NCBI RefSeq assembly: GCF_003952225.1
Contig: NZ_CP034437.1
Coordinates: 2,972,501-3,036,500, forward strand
Reading direction: 5' to 3'
Length of the DNA: 64,000 nt
Origin: Paenibacillus albus
Lineage (GTDB): Bacteria > Bacillota > Bacilli > Paenibacillales > Paenibacillaceae
Shown here piece after piece: positions 33,688-42,029 of the stretch (position 1 is its first letter; every line of letters begins with the position of its first letter). Position numbers and translations under genes: made by a program. The notes beneath the pieces are model-generated. The model was not told where the DNA came from. It saw only the letters and a list, made by a program, of their open reading frames with translations, and searched no databases.

Positions 33688-34683
33688 ATGGAAATGGTAG
33701 CACTGCAGACACATGCACTTAGCAAGAGATTCACGGTCAAGCAGAAACGCGCAGGATTAACCGGTAGTATCCGTTCTCTGATCAAGCCGGAGTGGGAGGA
33801 GAAAATCGCGGTGAAAAGCATCGATTTGACGGTGCAGCGCGGCGAGATGGTCGCCTTCCTCGGGCCGAACGGAGCGGGTAAGTCGACGACAATAAAGATG
33901 CTCACCGGCATTCTGCATCCGTCCTCCGGCAAAGCGGAGGTGCTCGGGCTGACGCCTTGGCGTGAACGAACGAAGCTGGCTTACCGGATTGGCGCGGTAT
34001 TCGGACAGAAGTCGCAGCTGTGGTATCACCTTCCGCCTGTCGACACCTTCGATCTGATCAGCCGCATCTATGAGCTGGACCGCGGCGAATACGCCGCTCG
34101 CAGAAATGATCTTATCGAACGGTTCGAGCTTGGCCCTTATTTGCACATTCCCGTCCGTAAGCTTTCGCTGGGCGAGCGGATGCGCTGCGAGATCGCAGTA
34201 TCCTTCTTGCACCGTCCGGAGCTGCTCTTCCTTGACGAACCGACGATCGGCCTCGACGTGGTCGTGAAGCAGCGCATTCGCGAGCTCATTCGCGAGGTGA
34301 ACAAGGAAGAAGGGACGACCGTGTTTCTGACCTCCCATGATGCAGGCGATGTAGAGGAGCTGTGTTCAAGAGCAGTCGTTATTCATCATGGAGGTATTTT
34401 GCTGGATGCGCCTGTAGATCGGCTTAAGCGGGAAGTGCTGAGCCGCAAAATCATATCGCTTACCCTAGCAAATGGTTTCCACGCAGCGATGCTTCCGAGC
34501 ATGGCCGGCACGGAAATTGTGCAATCAGAGGGCAGGCGGGTGAAGCTCGCCGTCGACTTGAAGCAGACCGAGATCGAATCGGTGCTCGGAAGCTTAATTG
34601 GTCAGTTCCGCCTGGAGGATGTAACGGTTGAAGATCCGCCGATGGAGGAAATCATCACGCATATCTATGGATCGGGAGGTTAG
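33688..34683 (+). CDS. ABC-2 exporter ATP-binding protein under riboswitch control
   Basis: ATPase of 331 residues. Walker A is GPNGAGKSTTIKML, the signature is LSLGERMRCEIAVSF and Walker B is LLFLDEPTIGLD. The stretch VFGQKSQLWYHLPP between them is typical of a branch of ABC-2 exporters with two DUF990-like permeases. The C-terminal extension of about 80 residues is probably regulatory. The ATG at 33688 has GGGGGAG 7 bases upstream; the upstream frame is the terminator region. The substrate is unknown, but export of a toxic small compound is likely. Confidence 0.88.
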   Translation: MEMVALQTHALSKRFTVKQKRAGLTGSIRSLIKPEWEEKIAVKSIDLTVQRGEMVAFLGPNGAGKSTTIKMLTGILHPSSGKAEVLGLTPWRERTKLAYRIGAVFGQKSQLWYHLPPVDTFDLISRIYELDRGEYAARRNDLIERFELGPYLHIPVRKLSLGERMRCEIAVSFLHRPELLFLDEPTIGLDVVVKQRIRELIREVNKEEGTTVFLTSHDAGDVEELCSRAVVIHHGGILLDAPVDRLKREVLSRKIISLTLANGFHAAMLPSMAGTEIVQSEGRRVKLAVDLKQTEIESVLGSLIGQFRLEDVTVEDPPMEEIITHIYGSGG

Positions 34684-34687
34684 CGCC

Positions 34688-35518
34688 ATGAATGTTAATG
34701 AAAGCAGGCCGCTTGGCACTTGGTCCTTGAAAGGATTGAAGGCAGCGGCCGTCGCGCGGATCACCTTGCGGCAGCAGCTGGCGTACAAGACCGATTTTAT
34801 AATGCGATCAACGTTTCTGCTGCTCATTCTGTTCGTCTTCGTTCAGCTCTGGGGAGCGGCTTATCAAGGTGACACGACAAAGGTGATAGACGGCTACACG
34901 CTGAAGCAGATCATCTGGTACCTCGTCTTCACCGAAGCGATTACGATGGCAGTTCCAGCACTGTGCGGAATCATTGAGAACGAGGTCAAGAACGGCGATA
35001 TCGCCATCCGGCTTATCCGGCCGTTGTCGTATGTCGGCTATCATTATTCCTCCTATATGGCGGAAGCGATCTTCCGTTTCTTCATCCATCTTGCGGTGGG
35101 CAGCGTCATTGCATGGACGTTTGCCGGGCCGCCTACATTCGGGCTTGGCTGGGCAGGTCTGCTCGCTTTGACGCTTGGAGCGATTACGATCGCTTTTCTG
35201 CTCAATATGATTGTGGCGCTGTGCGCCTTCTGGGTCGAGGAAACGAGAGGAATGGAATTCGTCCTCCATAAGCTGCAATTTACGGTCGGAGGGATGCTGC
35301 TGCCGCTTGATCTGATGCCGGAATGGCTGCAGCGAATATGCGCGTGGATGCCGTTTCAGGCGATGCTGTATTTTCCGGCACGGACCGCCGTGAATTATGG
35401 TGATGTGAGTGTGATGAAGCAGTTCGGCATACAAGCTGTATGGATTGTTGTGCTGGCTGCTGGCGTAATGATGATGTACCGGAGAGGAGTGGCTAAACTG
35501 CATGTCAATGGCGGATAA
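34688..35518 (+). CDS. ABC-2 exporter permease, first subunit
   Basis: Integral membrane protein of 276 residues with about six hydrophobic segments. It has the motif ENEVKNGDIAIRLIRPLSYVGY after the second segment, typical of ABC-2 permeases where this loop contacts the ATPase. The ATG at 34688 has GGGAGG 7 bases upstream and lies 4 bases after the ATPase stop. It overlaps the second permease by 17 bases, so the pair probably forms a heterodimer. Confidence 0.86.
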   Translation: MNVNESRPLGTWSLKGLKAAAVARITLRQQLAYKTDFIMRSTFLLLILFVFVQLWGAAYQGDTTKVIDGYTLKQIIWYLVFTEAITMAVPALCGIIENEVKNGDIAIRLIRPLSYVGYHYSSYMAEAIFRFFIHLAVGSVIAWTFAGPPTFGLGWAGLLALTLGAITIAFLLNMIVALCAFWVEETRGMEFVLHKLQFTVGGMLLPLDLMPEWLQRICAWMPFQAMLYFPARTAVNYGDVSVMKQFGIQAVWIVVLAAGVMMMYRRGVAKLHVNGG

Positions 35519-36344
35519 CGTTAGAACGAATGAGCAGAAAGGACATCCGAGCAGCTGGGGATTGGGAACGATCAAGTTTGTTTTTACCTGCTGGAAAGTA
35601 AATCTCGCCTCTGCGATGGAATACAGACTGAGCTTCTTCATGCTGGCCGGTATGATGTTCATCAACAACTTTATGTGGCTGTTCTTCTGGAGTTTATTTT
35701 TCAGTCGGTTTCAGGTTGTGAATGGCTGGGATTTATCCGACGTCATGATGCTTTGGGCGATTGGCGCAGGCGGATTCGGCTGGGCGAATATCCTGTTCGG
35801 CAACTTCAACCAGATCGCTCCAATCGTCTCCGGGGGCCAATTGGACGTGTATTTGTCGCAGCCGAAGCCCGTGTTGCTGAATGTGCTGGCGAGCCGGATG
35901 TCGCTTACCGCGGTAGGGGATTTCTTGTTCAGCTTGACCATCTATGGATGGGTTGGCGATCATTCGCTGCGAGGTCTGCTCTTATTCCTAGCTAGCTTGC
36001 TGATTAGCGGCTTACTGATTATGGGAGTCACGCTTATTGCAGGCTGCTTCTCCTTCTACGTCGGGAACTCCGATGGAATTGCGAGACAAGTGTTTAACAG
36101 CTTCTTGGCGCTTTCCACGTATCCATCCGACATCTTCCGGGGGTTCGCCAAAGCGCTTCTGTTCTCGATCATTCCGGCGGGCTTCATCAGTTATTTGCCA
36201 ATTGGACTGCTGCGAGACTTCGATGCTGAATTCGTTCTGGAGGCGATCTCCGTCACAGTCGGTTTCTTGGCGATTAGCATTGTCTTCTTCCATAAAGGCT
36301 TGAAAAAGTACTCATCCGGCAATGCGATTACGCTGCGGGGGTAA
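35502..36344 (+). CDS. ABC-2 exporter permease, second subunit (DUF990-like)
   Basis: Integral membrane protein of 280 residues with about six segments and the block NFNQIAPIVSGGQLDVYLSQPKPVLLNVLASRMS, matching the coupling loop of the partner permease in position. AYPADIFRG-like sequence (here STYPSDIFRGFAKALL) is typical of this subgroup. It is the last gene of the three-gene exporter; no terminator is obvious after it. Confidence 0.86.
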   Translation: MSMADNVRTNEQKGHPSSWGLGTIKFVFTCWKVNLASAMEYRLSFFMLAGMMFINNFMWLFFWSLFFSRFQVVNGWDLSDVMMLWAIGAGGFGWANILFGNFNQIAPIVSGGQLDVYLSQPKPVLLNVLASRMSLTAVGDFLFSLTIYGWVGDHSLRGLLLFLASLLISGLLIMGVTLIAGCFSFYVGNSDGIARQVFNSFLALSTYPSDIFRGFAKALLFSIIPAGFISYLPIGLLRDFDAEFVLEAISVTVGFLAISIVFFHKGLKKYSSGNAITLRG

Positions 36345-36392
36345 GTTTGGTTCTTAATGAAATATTTATCAAAATCAGTCGCCTAAACGTGT

Positions 36393-36457
36393 AACCTTAA
36401 GGAGGTTCGATGCGTCTAACAGATAGCTAGATTAGAGTTTTCTAATCGGAGAGGGGG
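36393..36457 (+). promoter_or_regulatory. Leader with six-codon ORF and hairpin before the MacB-like operon
   Basis: A consensus AAGGAGG (36399-36405) precedes ATG at 36410, which opens a six-codon frame (MRLTDS, stop at 36428-36430) not in frame with the downstream gene. The stop is followed at once by a perfect 7-bp hairpin GATTAGA-GTTT-TCTAATC (36430-36447). This lies against the ribosome site GGAGAGGGGG of the first gene. AACCT (36393-36397) can also pair with AGGTT (36403-36407) over the leader ribosome site. It resembles a translational attenuator; inference only. Confidence 0.5.
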
Positions 36458-36468
36458 TTAGATAGAGA

Positions 36469-37146
36469 ATGAATGCAGAGCCTCTGCTCAAAACAGAATC
36501 CGTTTGGCGGACGTTTCAAGTTGGCGGCCAGCCGCTGCATGTATTGAAAGGCATTGAGATGGAACTAAGACCGCAGCAGCTTGTTATGCTTCGCGGACGC
36601 TCAGGCTCTGGGAAAACAACGCTGCTTAATTTAATCGGGGGTCTGGATACACCTACCAAAGGTCAAATTATGTTCAAGCAGCTCCCCTTCCACGCGATGA
36701 GCGATGACGAGAGAACGAAAGTGCGGCGCAAGGAGATCGGCTTTATTTTTCAAGCGTACGCGCTCATGCCGCTCTTGTCCGCATATGAGAATGTCGAGCT
36801 TAGTTTGCGAATGGCCGGTGTGCCAAGCGGGACTTGGAAGAAAAGGGTCGAGCAATGCCTTGATCTGGTTGGGCTGTCGAAGCGAATGCATCATCGGCCG
36901 TTTGAGCTCTCCGGCGGTGAGCAGCAGCGCGTCGCCATTGCGAAAGCGATTGCCCATAAGCCGAGCTTGCTGCTCGCCGATGAGCCGACAGCAGAGCTGG
37001 ATTCCCAAATGTCTGCGCAAGTGATGTCGCTCTTCCAGACGATAATCGAAACTGAACAAGTGACAATCTGTATGACTACACACGATCCTACGATTCTGGA
37101 GGTTGCCGATCATGTTTACGAAATGGTTGACGGTTCGTTCCACTAA
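36469..37146 (+). CDS. MacB/LolD-type ABC exporter ATPase, first of two
   Basis: ATPase of 225 residues with Walker [20 protein letters not shown], the [23 protein letters not shown]-loop region, [15 protein letters not shown] signature and [11 protein letters not shown]alker B. This is the pattern of ATPases that drive FtsX-like (mechanotransmission) permeases rather than importers. It is the first gene of a five-gene operon and overlaps the adaptor gene by 35 bases. Confidence 0.9.
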   Translation: MNAEPLLKTESVWRTFQVGGQPLHVLKGIEMELRPQQLVMLRGRSGSGKTTLLNLIGGLDTPTKGQIMFKQLPFHAMSDDERTKVRRKEIGFIFQAYALMPLLSAYENVELSLRMAGVPSGTWKKRVEQCLDLVGLSKRMHHRPFELSGGEQQRVAIAKAIAHKPSLLLADEPTAELDSQMSAQVMSLFQTIIETEQVTICMTTHDPTILEVADHVYEMVDGSFH

Positions 37147-38182
37147 GACAGCGGCAGCAATTGTCATAGGCGCCTCGCTCCTGATGACGACCGGCTGCTC
37201 GCTGCTGCCGGACGAAGATAATGAGGAAGTGCTGCCTGCAATCGTGCCTCCCCAAATATCGAAGAAGCCGGAATATGAAGTAACGACCGCGACAATTGAA
37301 ACGAAGAAGACCGCAATTGGGAAGATGATTTCGATGAAGGAAGAGACACTTTACTTCACGCTCGACGGTAAAAGGCTGAAGGAGCTTAACATCAAGGCCG
37401 GTCAGAAGGTGACCAAAGGCCAGGTTATTGGTTCCCTCGACGTCGATGATATGCGCAAGCAGCTGCGTACGGATAAATTGCAGTTTTCTCGTGATCAAGT
37501 GCAGATGAAGGATACGCTGCGCAAGAAGGATGAGATGGACCCGACGGAATTCGAGCTTGCCAAGATTGCCTTCGAAGAGAAGCGTCAAGCGCTTGTCGAT
37601 GCACAAACCGAGCTTGATAAGGCGGCGCTAACCGCTCCATTCACGGGTACTGTTGTTGCACTGAACGTGATGAAGGGCGACTTGATTAAAGCCTACGATC
37701 CGATCTGCATCATTGCAGATACGAGCCAGCTCACGGCTGCTGCTGTAATGACCAGTGAGGAGCTGAAAGGCGTGTCGGTCGGCATGCCGGTTGTCGTGGA
37801 TATTAACAACGCCGGCGAGCTGAAAGGCGTCGTTGCGCAGCTTCCGGTTCAGAAGGAGGATGACGGCAGCGGTCAAGGCGGCGGCAATGGGGGAGCGCAG
37901 CGTCCGGAACGGCCGGAGGATTTCCTCACGGTGAAGCTTGATAGTTTGCCGAAAGGTGTCACTCGCGGAACGCCGCTGTCAATCTCCATCATTATGAACC
38001 GTAAGGAAAATGCTATTGTTATCCCGCCGTCTGCGCTTCGCTCCATCGGCTCACGTACCTATGTTCAAGTGGTAGATGAGCAAGGCAAACGCGAGGTTGA
38101 CGTTGAAGTCGGACAAACGACATCTACGCAGGTCGAGATTCTGCAAGGACTGAAGCCGGGGCAGAAAGTCGTAGGGCGTTAA
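37112..38182 (+). CDS. Membrane-fusion (adaptor) lipoprotein of the MacB-like operon
   Basis: Periplasmic-adaptor-type protein of 356 residues. The signal peptide ends in the lipobox MTTGC. A biotinyl-lipoyl-like half (LNIKAGQKVTKGQVIGSLD and APFTGTVVALNVMKGDLI) flanks a short coiled coil of about 60 residues. Beta-barrel domains follow, with a Gly/Asn-rich insert GSGQGGGNGGAQRPERPED, and the end LQGLKPGQKVVGR. TGGAGG lies 9 bases before the ATG at 37112. It would link the FtsX permease to the cell surface. Confidence 0.88.
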   Translation: MFTKWLTVRSTKTAAAIVIGASLLMTTGCSLLPDEDNEEVLPAIVPPQISKKPEYEVTTATIETKKTAIGKMISMKEETLYFTLDGKRLKELNIKAGQKVTKGQVIGSLDVDDMRKQLRTDKLQFSRDQVQMKDTLRKKDEMDPTEFELAKIAFEEKRQALVDAQTELDKAALTAPFTGTVVALNVMKGDLIKAYDPICIIADTSQLTAAAVMTSEELKGVSVGMPVVVDINNAGELKGVVAQLPVQKEDDGSGQGGGNGGAQRPERPEDFLTVKLDSLPKGVTRGTPLSISIIMNRKENAIVIPPSALRSIGSRTYVQVVDEQGKREVDVEVGQTTSTQVEILQGLKPGQKVVGR

Positions 38183-38185
38183 CGT

Positions 38186-41116
38186 ATGGGGATGCCGTTA
38201 TTTCGATTTCTGTTACGGAAAATGTGGAATACCAGATGGCTCACGTTAAGCTCGCTAGTCGGGTTAATTATTGCCGTCGCGTTCGCAACGAGCATCCCGA
38301 TGTATGCGGACGGAGCGCTCAAGCGTGTCGTCGCGCAGACGCTGAAGGATGAGAGCGGGGGACTGCCGGCAGGCTCTCTCTTAATGCGTTATCAGGAGAC
38401 GAAGGGAAGCACGGATACGAAGGCGCTCAACGAAGTTAGCCGTTACGTGCGCGAGGATGTGCCGAATAAGATCGGTTTCCCGTTCGGTACATATGTGCAA
38501 AGCTACTCAATCCGAAGTGCGGAGCTAACGCCGGAGGATCCGACTAAGGTTGATGCAAGCCGCGTGCGGACGATGGCACTGACCGCGATGTCCGGGCTCG
38601 ATAAGAAAGTCGAGATGACGCAGGGACGCTGGTATGCAGACTCCATCGGAGAAGATGATACCGTCGAAGCGGTCATGCTTGAAGAAGCGATGTACCGCAG
38701 CGACATGCATATTGGAGACGTGTTCGAGTATCCGATTTACAGCGGACTTAATCTGACGCTTAAGGTGAAGATCGTTGGTGCTTACAAGCCACTCAGCGAG
38801 ACAGACCCGTACTGGTATCAGGGGCTGGAAGGTATGATGAGCACGCTGCAGATCGGGGAGAAAGCGTTCCAGCAGGGACTTCTGGATAGTCGCAAGGTCC
38901 CTGTGCATACCGCGAACTGGTTCTATGCCTTCGATCTGAAGAACATTCAAACGAGTCAGCTGTCACCGCTTGGGAAGACGCTCGATCGACTCAATATTGA
39001 GCTGTATCAGCGGCTCAAGGATACGCGTGTGGAGATTTCGTTTGCGAAGCTGCTCGGTGAGTTCAAGAAACAGAGCTTGCAGCTGCAATTGCTTCTGTTC
39101 ACGCTGGCAGCGCCGATGCTCGCGATGGTGTTCTACTTCATCGCGATGAATGCGAGGCAAGCGCTTGATAAGCAGCGCAGCGATATTGCGGTGCTGCGGA
39201 GCCGGGGCGCAGGGACGCGGCAGATCTTCCGCATTTACTTCCTGGAAGGACTGCTGCTCGGCATAATCGCGCTTATTATCGGTCCGCTGCTCGGCTGGTT
39301 TATGGCGAAGAGCATAGGCTCCGCCAATGGGTTCCTCGAATTCGTTAATCGGAAGTCGCTTCCGGTCGGATTCTCGACAGAAGCCATCCTGGCCGGAGTC
39401 GGTGCTGTTGTACTCGCGCTGCTCGCGACCATTATTCCCGCTATCATTTATGCGAAGGCTTCTATTGTCGATTACAAGAAGCAGCTTGCGCGTTCGGACC
39501 GCAAGCCGTTATGGCAGCGTTGGTACGGCGATGTGCTGCTCCTCGGTGTGTCGGCATACGGCTGGTACTTATTCAATGAACGGCAGATGATCTCGTTCAA
39601 GAGCAATTTGACAACGGATCAACTCAACGTGCAGCCATTCCTGTTCTTCGTACCGGCGCTTGCGATATTCGCAATGGGATTATTCTTCCTGCGCGTGTTT
39701 CCATGGCTCTTGAAGCTGTTCAATTGGATCGGGCGCAGAGTGCTGCCTGTTCCATTATTTCTGACGTTATCCCAGCTGTCCCGTTCATCGAGAGGCTATT
39801 ATCCGCTTATGATTTTACTCATCTTAACTCTCGGCCTTGGTGTCTACAACGCTTCGGCAGCGCGAACGATTGATCTGAACTCCACGGAGCGAACGCTCTA
39901 CAAGTACGGCACCGATGTTGTGATGCAGACAGTGTGGGAGGGCAGCGCTGAGGTGCAGAATTCAGGCGGTTCAGGCTCTCAAGGCGGTGGCAGCGGAAGT
40001 GGCGGCAACGGCAGTGGAGGCGGCCAAAGCGGTGGAAACGGAGGCGGCAATGGTGGGAATGGAGGCGGTTCAGGCGGCTCAGGCTCCGGTGAGGGCGGTA
40101 CGCCAGTTCCGACGAAAATTATCTATTCTGAACCACCGTTTGAAGTATTCCGTACGTTGACCGGCGTTGAAGCTGCAGCACGCGTGCTGCAGACGAAAGC
40201 CAACATCGTGGTTGCTGACAAATCCATTGGTCAAGGTACATTGATGGGCATTGATAATGTCGATTTTGCCAAAGTCGGCTGGTTCCGCAATGACCTGTAT
40301 CCGTCGCATCCGTTTAACTATTTGAAAAACTTAGGGCTTTATGAGCATGCGGCTATTATCCCGTCGAAGGTTGCGGAGAAGTATCAGCTGGAGCTCGGAT
40401 CTCCTATTTCTGTAGGCTTGCCGGAAGGCATGATCGACTTTGTCGTCGTTGGCATCGTCCCGTACTGGCCGAGTCAATACCCGGATCAATCGCCATTCCT
40501 GATCGCGAATCTCGATTATATCTACGATCAAGTGCCGATGATCCCTTACGACGTGTGGCTCAAAATGAAGCCTGGCGCGTTAACCGGACCGATCATGAAG
40601 GAGCTTGAGAGCAAAGGCATCGAACTCGCGAACGTGCAGGATGTCCGGATCGAGCTTGCTGCGGAATCGAAGCATCCGACTAGAGGCGGCGTGTTCGGCA
40701 TTCTAAGTCTCGGCTTCCTTGTTTCGATTATCGTGTCACTGGTTGGCTATCTCCTATTCTGGTTCTTCAACCTGTCTGGGCGGATCGTTCAGTTCGGGGT
40801 ATTGAGGGCGATGGGACTGTCGCGTAAGCAGTTGACCGGAATGCTTCTGCTTGAACAGCTGTTTACGGCTGGACTGTCTATCGGGCTTGGCATAATCATC
40901 GGCAAGATTACGAGCTTGCTGTTCCTGCCCTTCCTACAAACGACCGATAACGTGGCGAACTCTGTTCCGCCATTCCGTGTTGTGTTTGATGCGAAGGACA
41001 CGACGCAGCTGTATATCGTTGTCGGCTGCATGATGCTGATGGGCGCTCTGTTATTGCTCGTTCACATCCGTAGATTGCGCGTACATCAAGCCGTGAAGAT
41101 GGGGGAGGAGCGGTAG
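38186..41116 (+). CDS. Large FtsX-like permease
   Basis: Membrane protein of 976 residues with two FtsX-type cores. One N-terminal membrane segment is near residue 20-38, a cluster of segments spans about 305-430 (with DIAVLRSRGAGTRQIFRIY, the cytoplasmic motif of MacB-type permeases), further segments lie near 500-570, and the last cluster is near 835-970 (FGVLRAMGLSRKQLTGMLL). Between them are large extracellular domains. A Gly/Ser/Asn low-complexity insert occupies about residues 592-637. It starts 3 bases after the adaptor gene. The substrate is unknown. Confidence 0.88.
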   Translation: MGMPLFRFLLRKMWNTRWLTLSSLVGLIIAVAFATSIPMYADGALKRVVAQTLKDESGGLPAGSLLMRYQETKGSTDTKALNEVSRYVREDVPNKIGFPFGTYVQSYSIRSAELTPEDPTKVDASRVRTMALTAMSGLDKKVEMTQGRWYADSIGEDDTVEAVMLEEAMYRSDMHIGDVFEYPIYSGLNLTLKVKIVGAYKPLSETDPYWYQGLEGMMSTLQIGEKAFQQGLLDSRKVPVHTANWFYAFDLKNIQTSQLSPLGKTLDRLNIELYQRLKDTRVEISFAKLLGEFKKQSLQLQLLLFTLAAPMLAMVFYFIAMNARQALDKQRSDIAVLRSRGAGTRQIFRIYFLEGLLLGIIALIIGPLLGWFMAKSIGSANGFLEFVNRKSLPVGFSTEAILAGVGAVVLALLATIIPAIIYAKASIVDYKKQLARSDRKPLWQRWYGDVLLLGVSAYGWYLFNERQMISFKSNLTTDQLNVQPFLFFVPALAIFAMGLFFLRVFPWLLKLFNWIGRRVLPVPLFLTLSQLSRSSRGYYPLMILLILTLGLGVYNASAARTIDLNSTERTLYKYGTDVVMQTVWEGSAEVQNSGGSGSQGGGSGSGGNGSGGGQSGGNGGGNGGNGGGSGGSGSGEGGTPVPTKIIYSEPPFEVFRTLTGVEAAARVLQTKANIVVADKSIGQGTLMGIDNVDFAKVGWFRNDLYPSHPFNYLKNLGLYEHAAIIPSKVAEKYQLELGSPISVGLPEGMIDFVVVGIVPYWPSQYPDQSPFLIANLDYIYDQVPMIPYDVWLKMKPGALTGPIMKELESKGIELANVQDVRIELAAESKHPTRGGVFGILSLGFLVSIIVSLVGYLLFWFFNLSGRIVQFGVLRAMGLSRKQLTGMLLLEQLFTAGLSIGLGIIIGKITSLLFLPFLQTTDNVANSVPPFRVVFDAKDTTQLYIVVGCMMLMGALLLLVHIRRLRVHQAVKMGEER

Positions 41117-41123
41117 CAGCATT

Positions 41124-42023
41124 ATGATTACATGCGAAGGACTAGTAAAAATTTATAAATCGGATGATCTCGAGGTCGTCGCTCTGCAAGGTCTCAATCT
41201 GAACGTGCGGGACGGAGAGATGATGGCGATCATCGGCAACAGCGGAAGCGGGAAGTCGACGCTGCTCAATATTCTCGGCGGCTTGGATCGTCCGTCTGCC
41301 GGTCAGGTTCATGTTGGGCCATGGGATTTGCTCAAGATCACGGAAGAGCAGCTCGTCGCTTACAAACGCGATACGGTCGGCTTCATCTGGCAAAGCAATG
41401 CTCGAAACCTGCTGCCCTACTTGACGGCGCTCGAGAATGTGGAGATGCCGATGATGCTGTCATCGCGGCTCGACCGTACGTATGCGAAGCAGCTGCTTGA
41501 ATGGGTTGGCTTGAAGGAGCGCATGCATAACAAGCTGCATCAGCTCTCCGGCGGCGAGCAGCAGCGGGTAGCCATTGCGATCTCGCTCGCGAATCGGCCG
41601 AAGCTGCTGCTGGCAGATGAGCCAACCGGTTCGGTAGATACAGCGACGAGCGATCTCATTATGAATATTTTCCGCAGGCTGAACCAAGAGCTTGGAATCA
41701 CGGTCGTCATCGTAACGCATGATCTATCGCTTGCTAGTAAGGTTGACCGCGTTGTGGCCATCCGGGATGGACTGACAAGCACGGAATTTGTAAAGAGAAA
41801 TCCGAACCTGGATAACGTTCAACAAAACGGTGACGGAGCGGGACAAGGCGAGGGTGAAGGTGGCATACATGCGATCCATGAGGAGTATGTAGTGGTAGAC
41901 CGAGTGGGCAGACTCCAAATTCCCAAAGCGTACTTAACGGCACTGCAAATTACAGATCGTGCGTCGATGGAGTTTGATGGAGAGCGTATTATTATTTCAC
42001 CGCCTAAATCATTGGAGGGGTAA
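41124..42023 (+). CDS. ABC exporter ATPase with C-terminal AbrB-like domain
   Basis: ATPase of 299 residues. Residues 1-225 are a LolD/MacB-type domain with [33 protein letters not shown] and LLADEPTGSVD. After a Gly/Glu-rich linker (about 232-250), residues 255-299 read YVVVDRVGRLQIPKAYLTAL then ITDRASMEFDGERIIISPP. This aligns by eye with the swapped-hairpin DNA-binding fold of AbrB/SpoVT (VDELGRVVIP ... DALEIYVDDEKIIL). The fusion is unusual. It may be a dimerisation or regulatory module. Confidence 0.85.
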   Translation: MITCEGLVKIYKSDDLEVVALQGLNLNVRDGEMMAIIGNSGSGKSTLLNILGGLDRPSAGQVHVGPWDLLKITEEQLVAYKRDTVGFIWQSNARNLLPYLTALENVEMPMMLSSRLDRTYAKQLLEWVGLKERMHNKLHQLSGGEQQRVAIAISLANRPKLLLADEPTGSVDTATSDLIMNIFRRLNQELGITVVIVTHDLSLASKVDRVVAIRDGLTSTEFVKRNPNLDNVQQNGDGAGQGEGEGGIHAIHEEYVVVDRVGRLQIPKAYLTALQITDRASMEFDGERIIISPPKSLEG

Positions 42024-42029
42024 ACGAAC

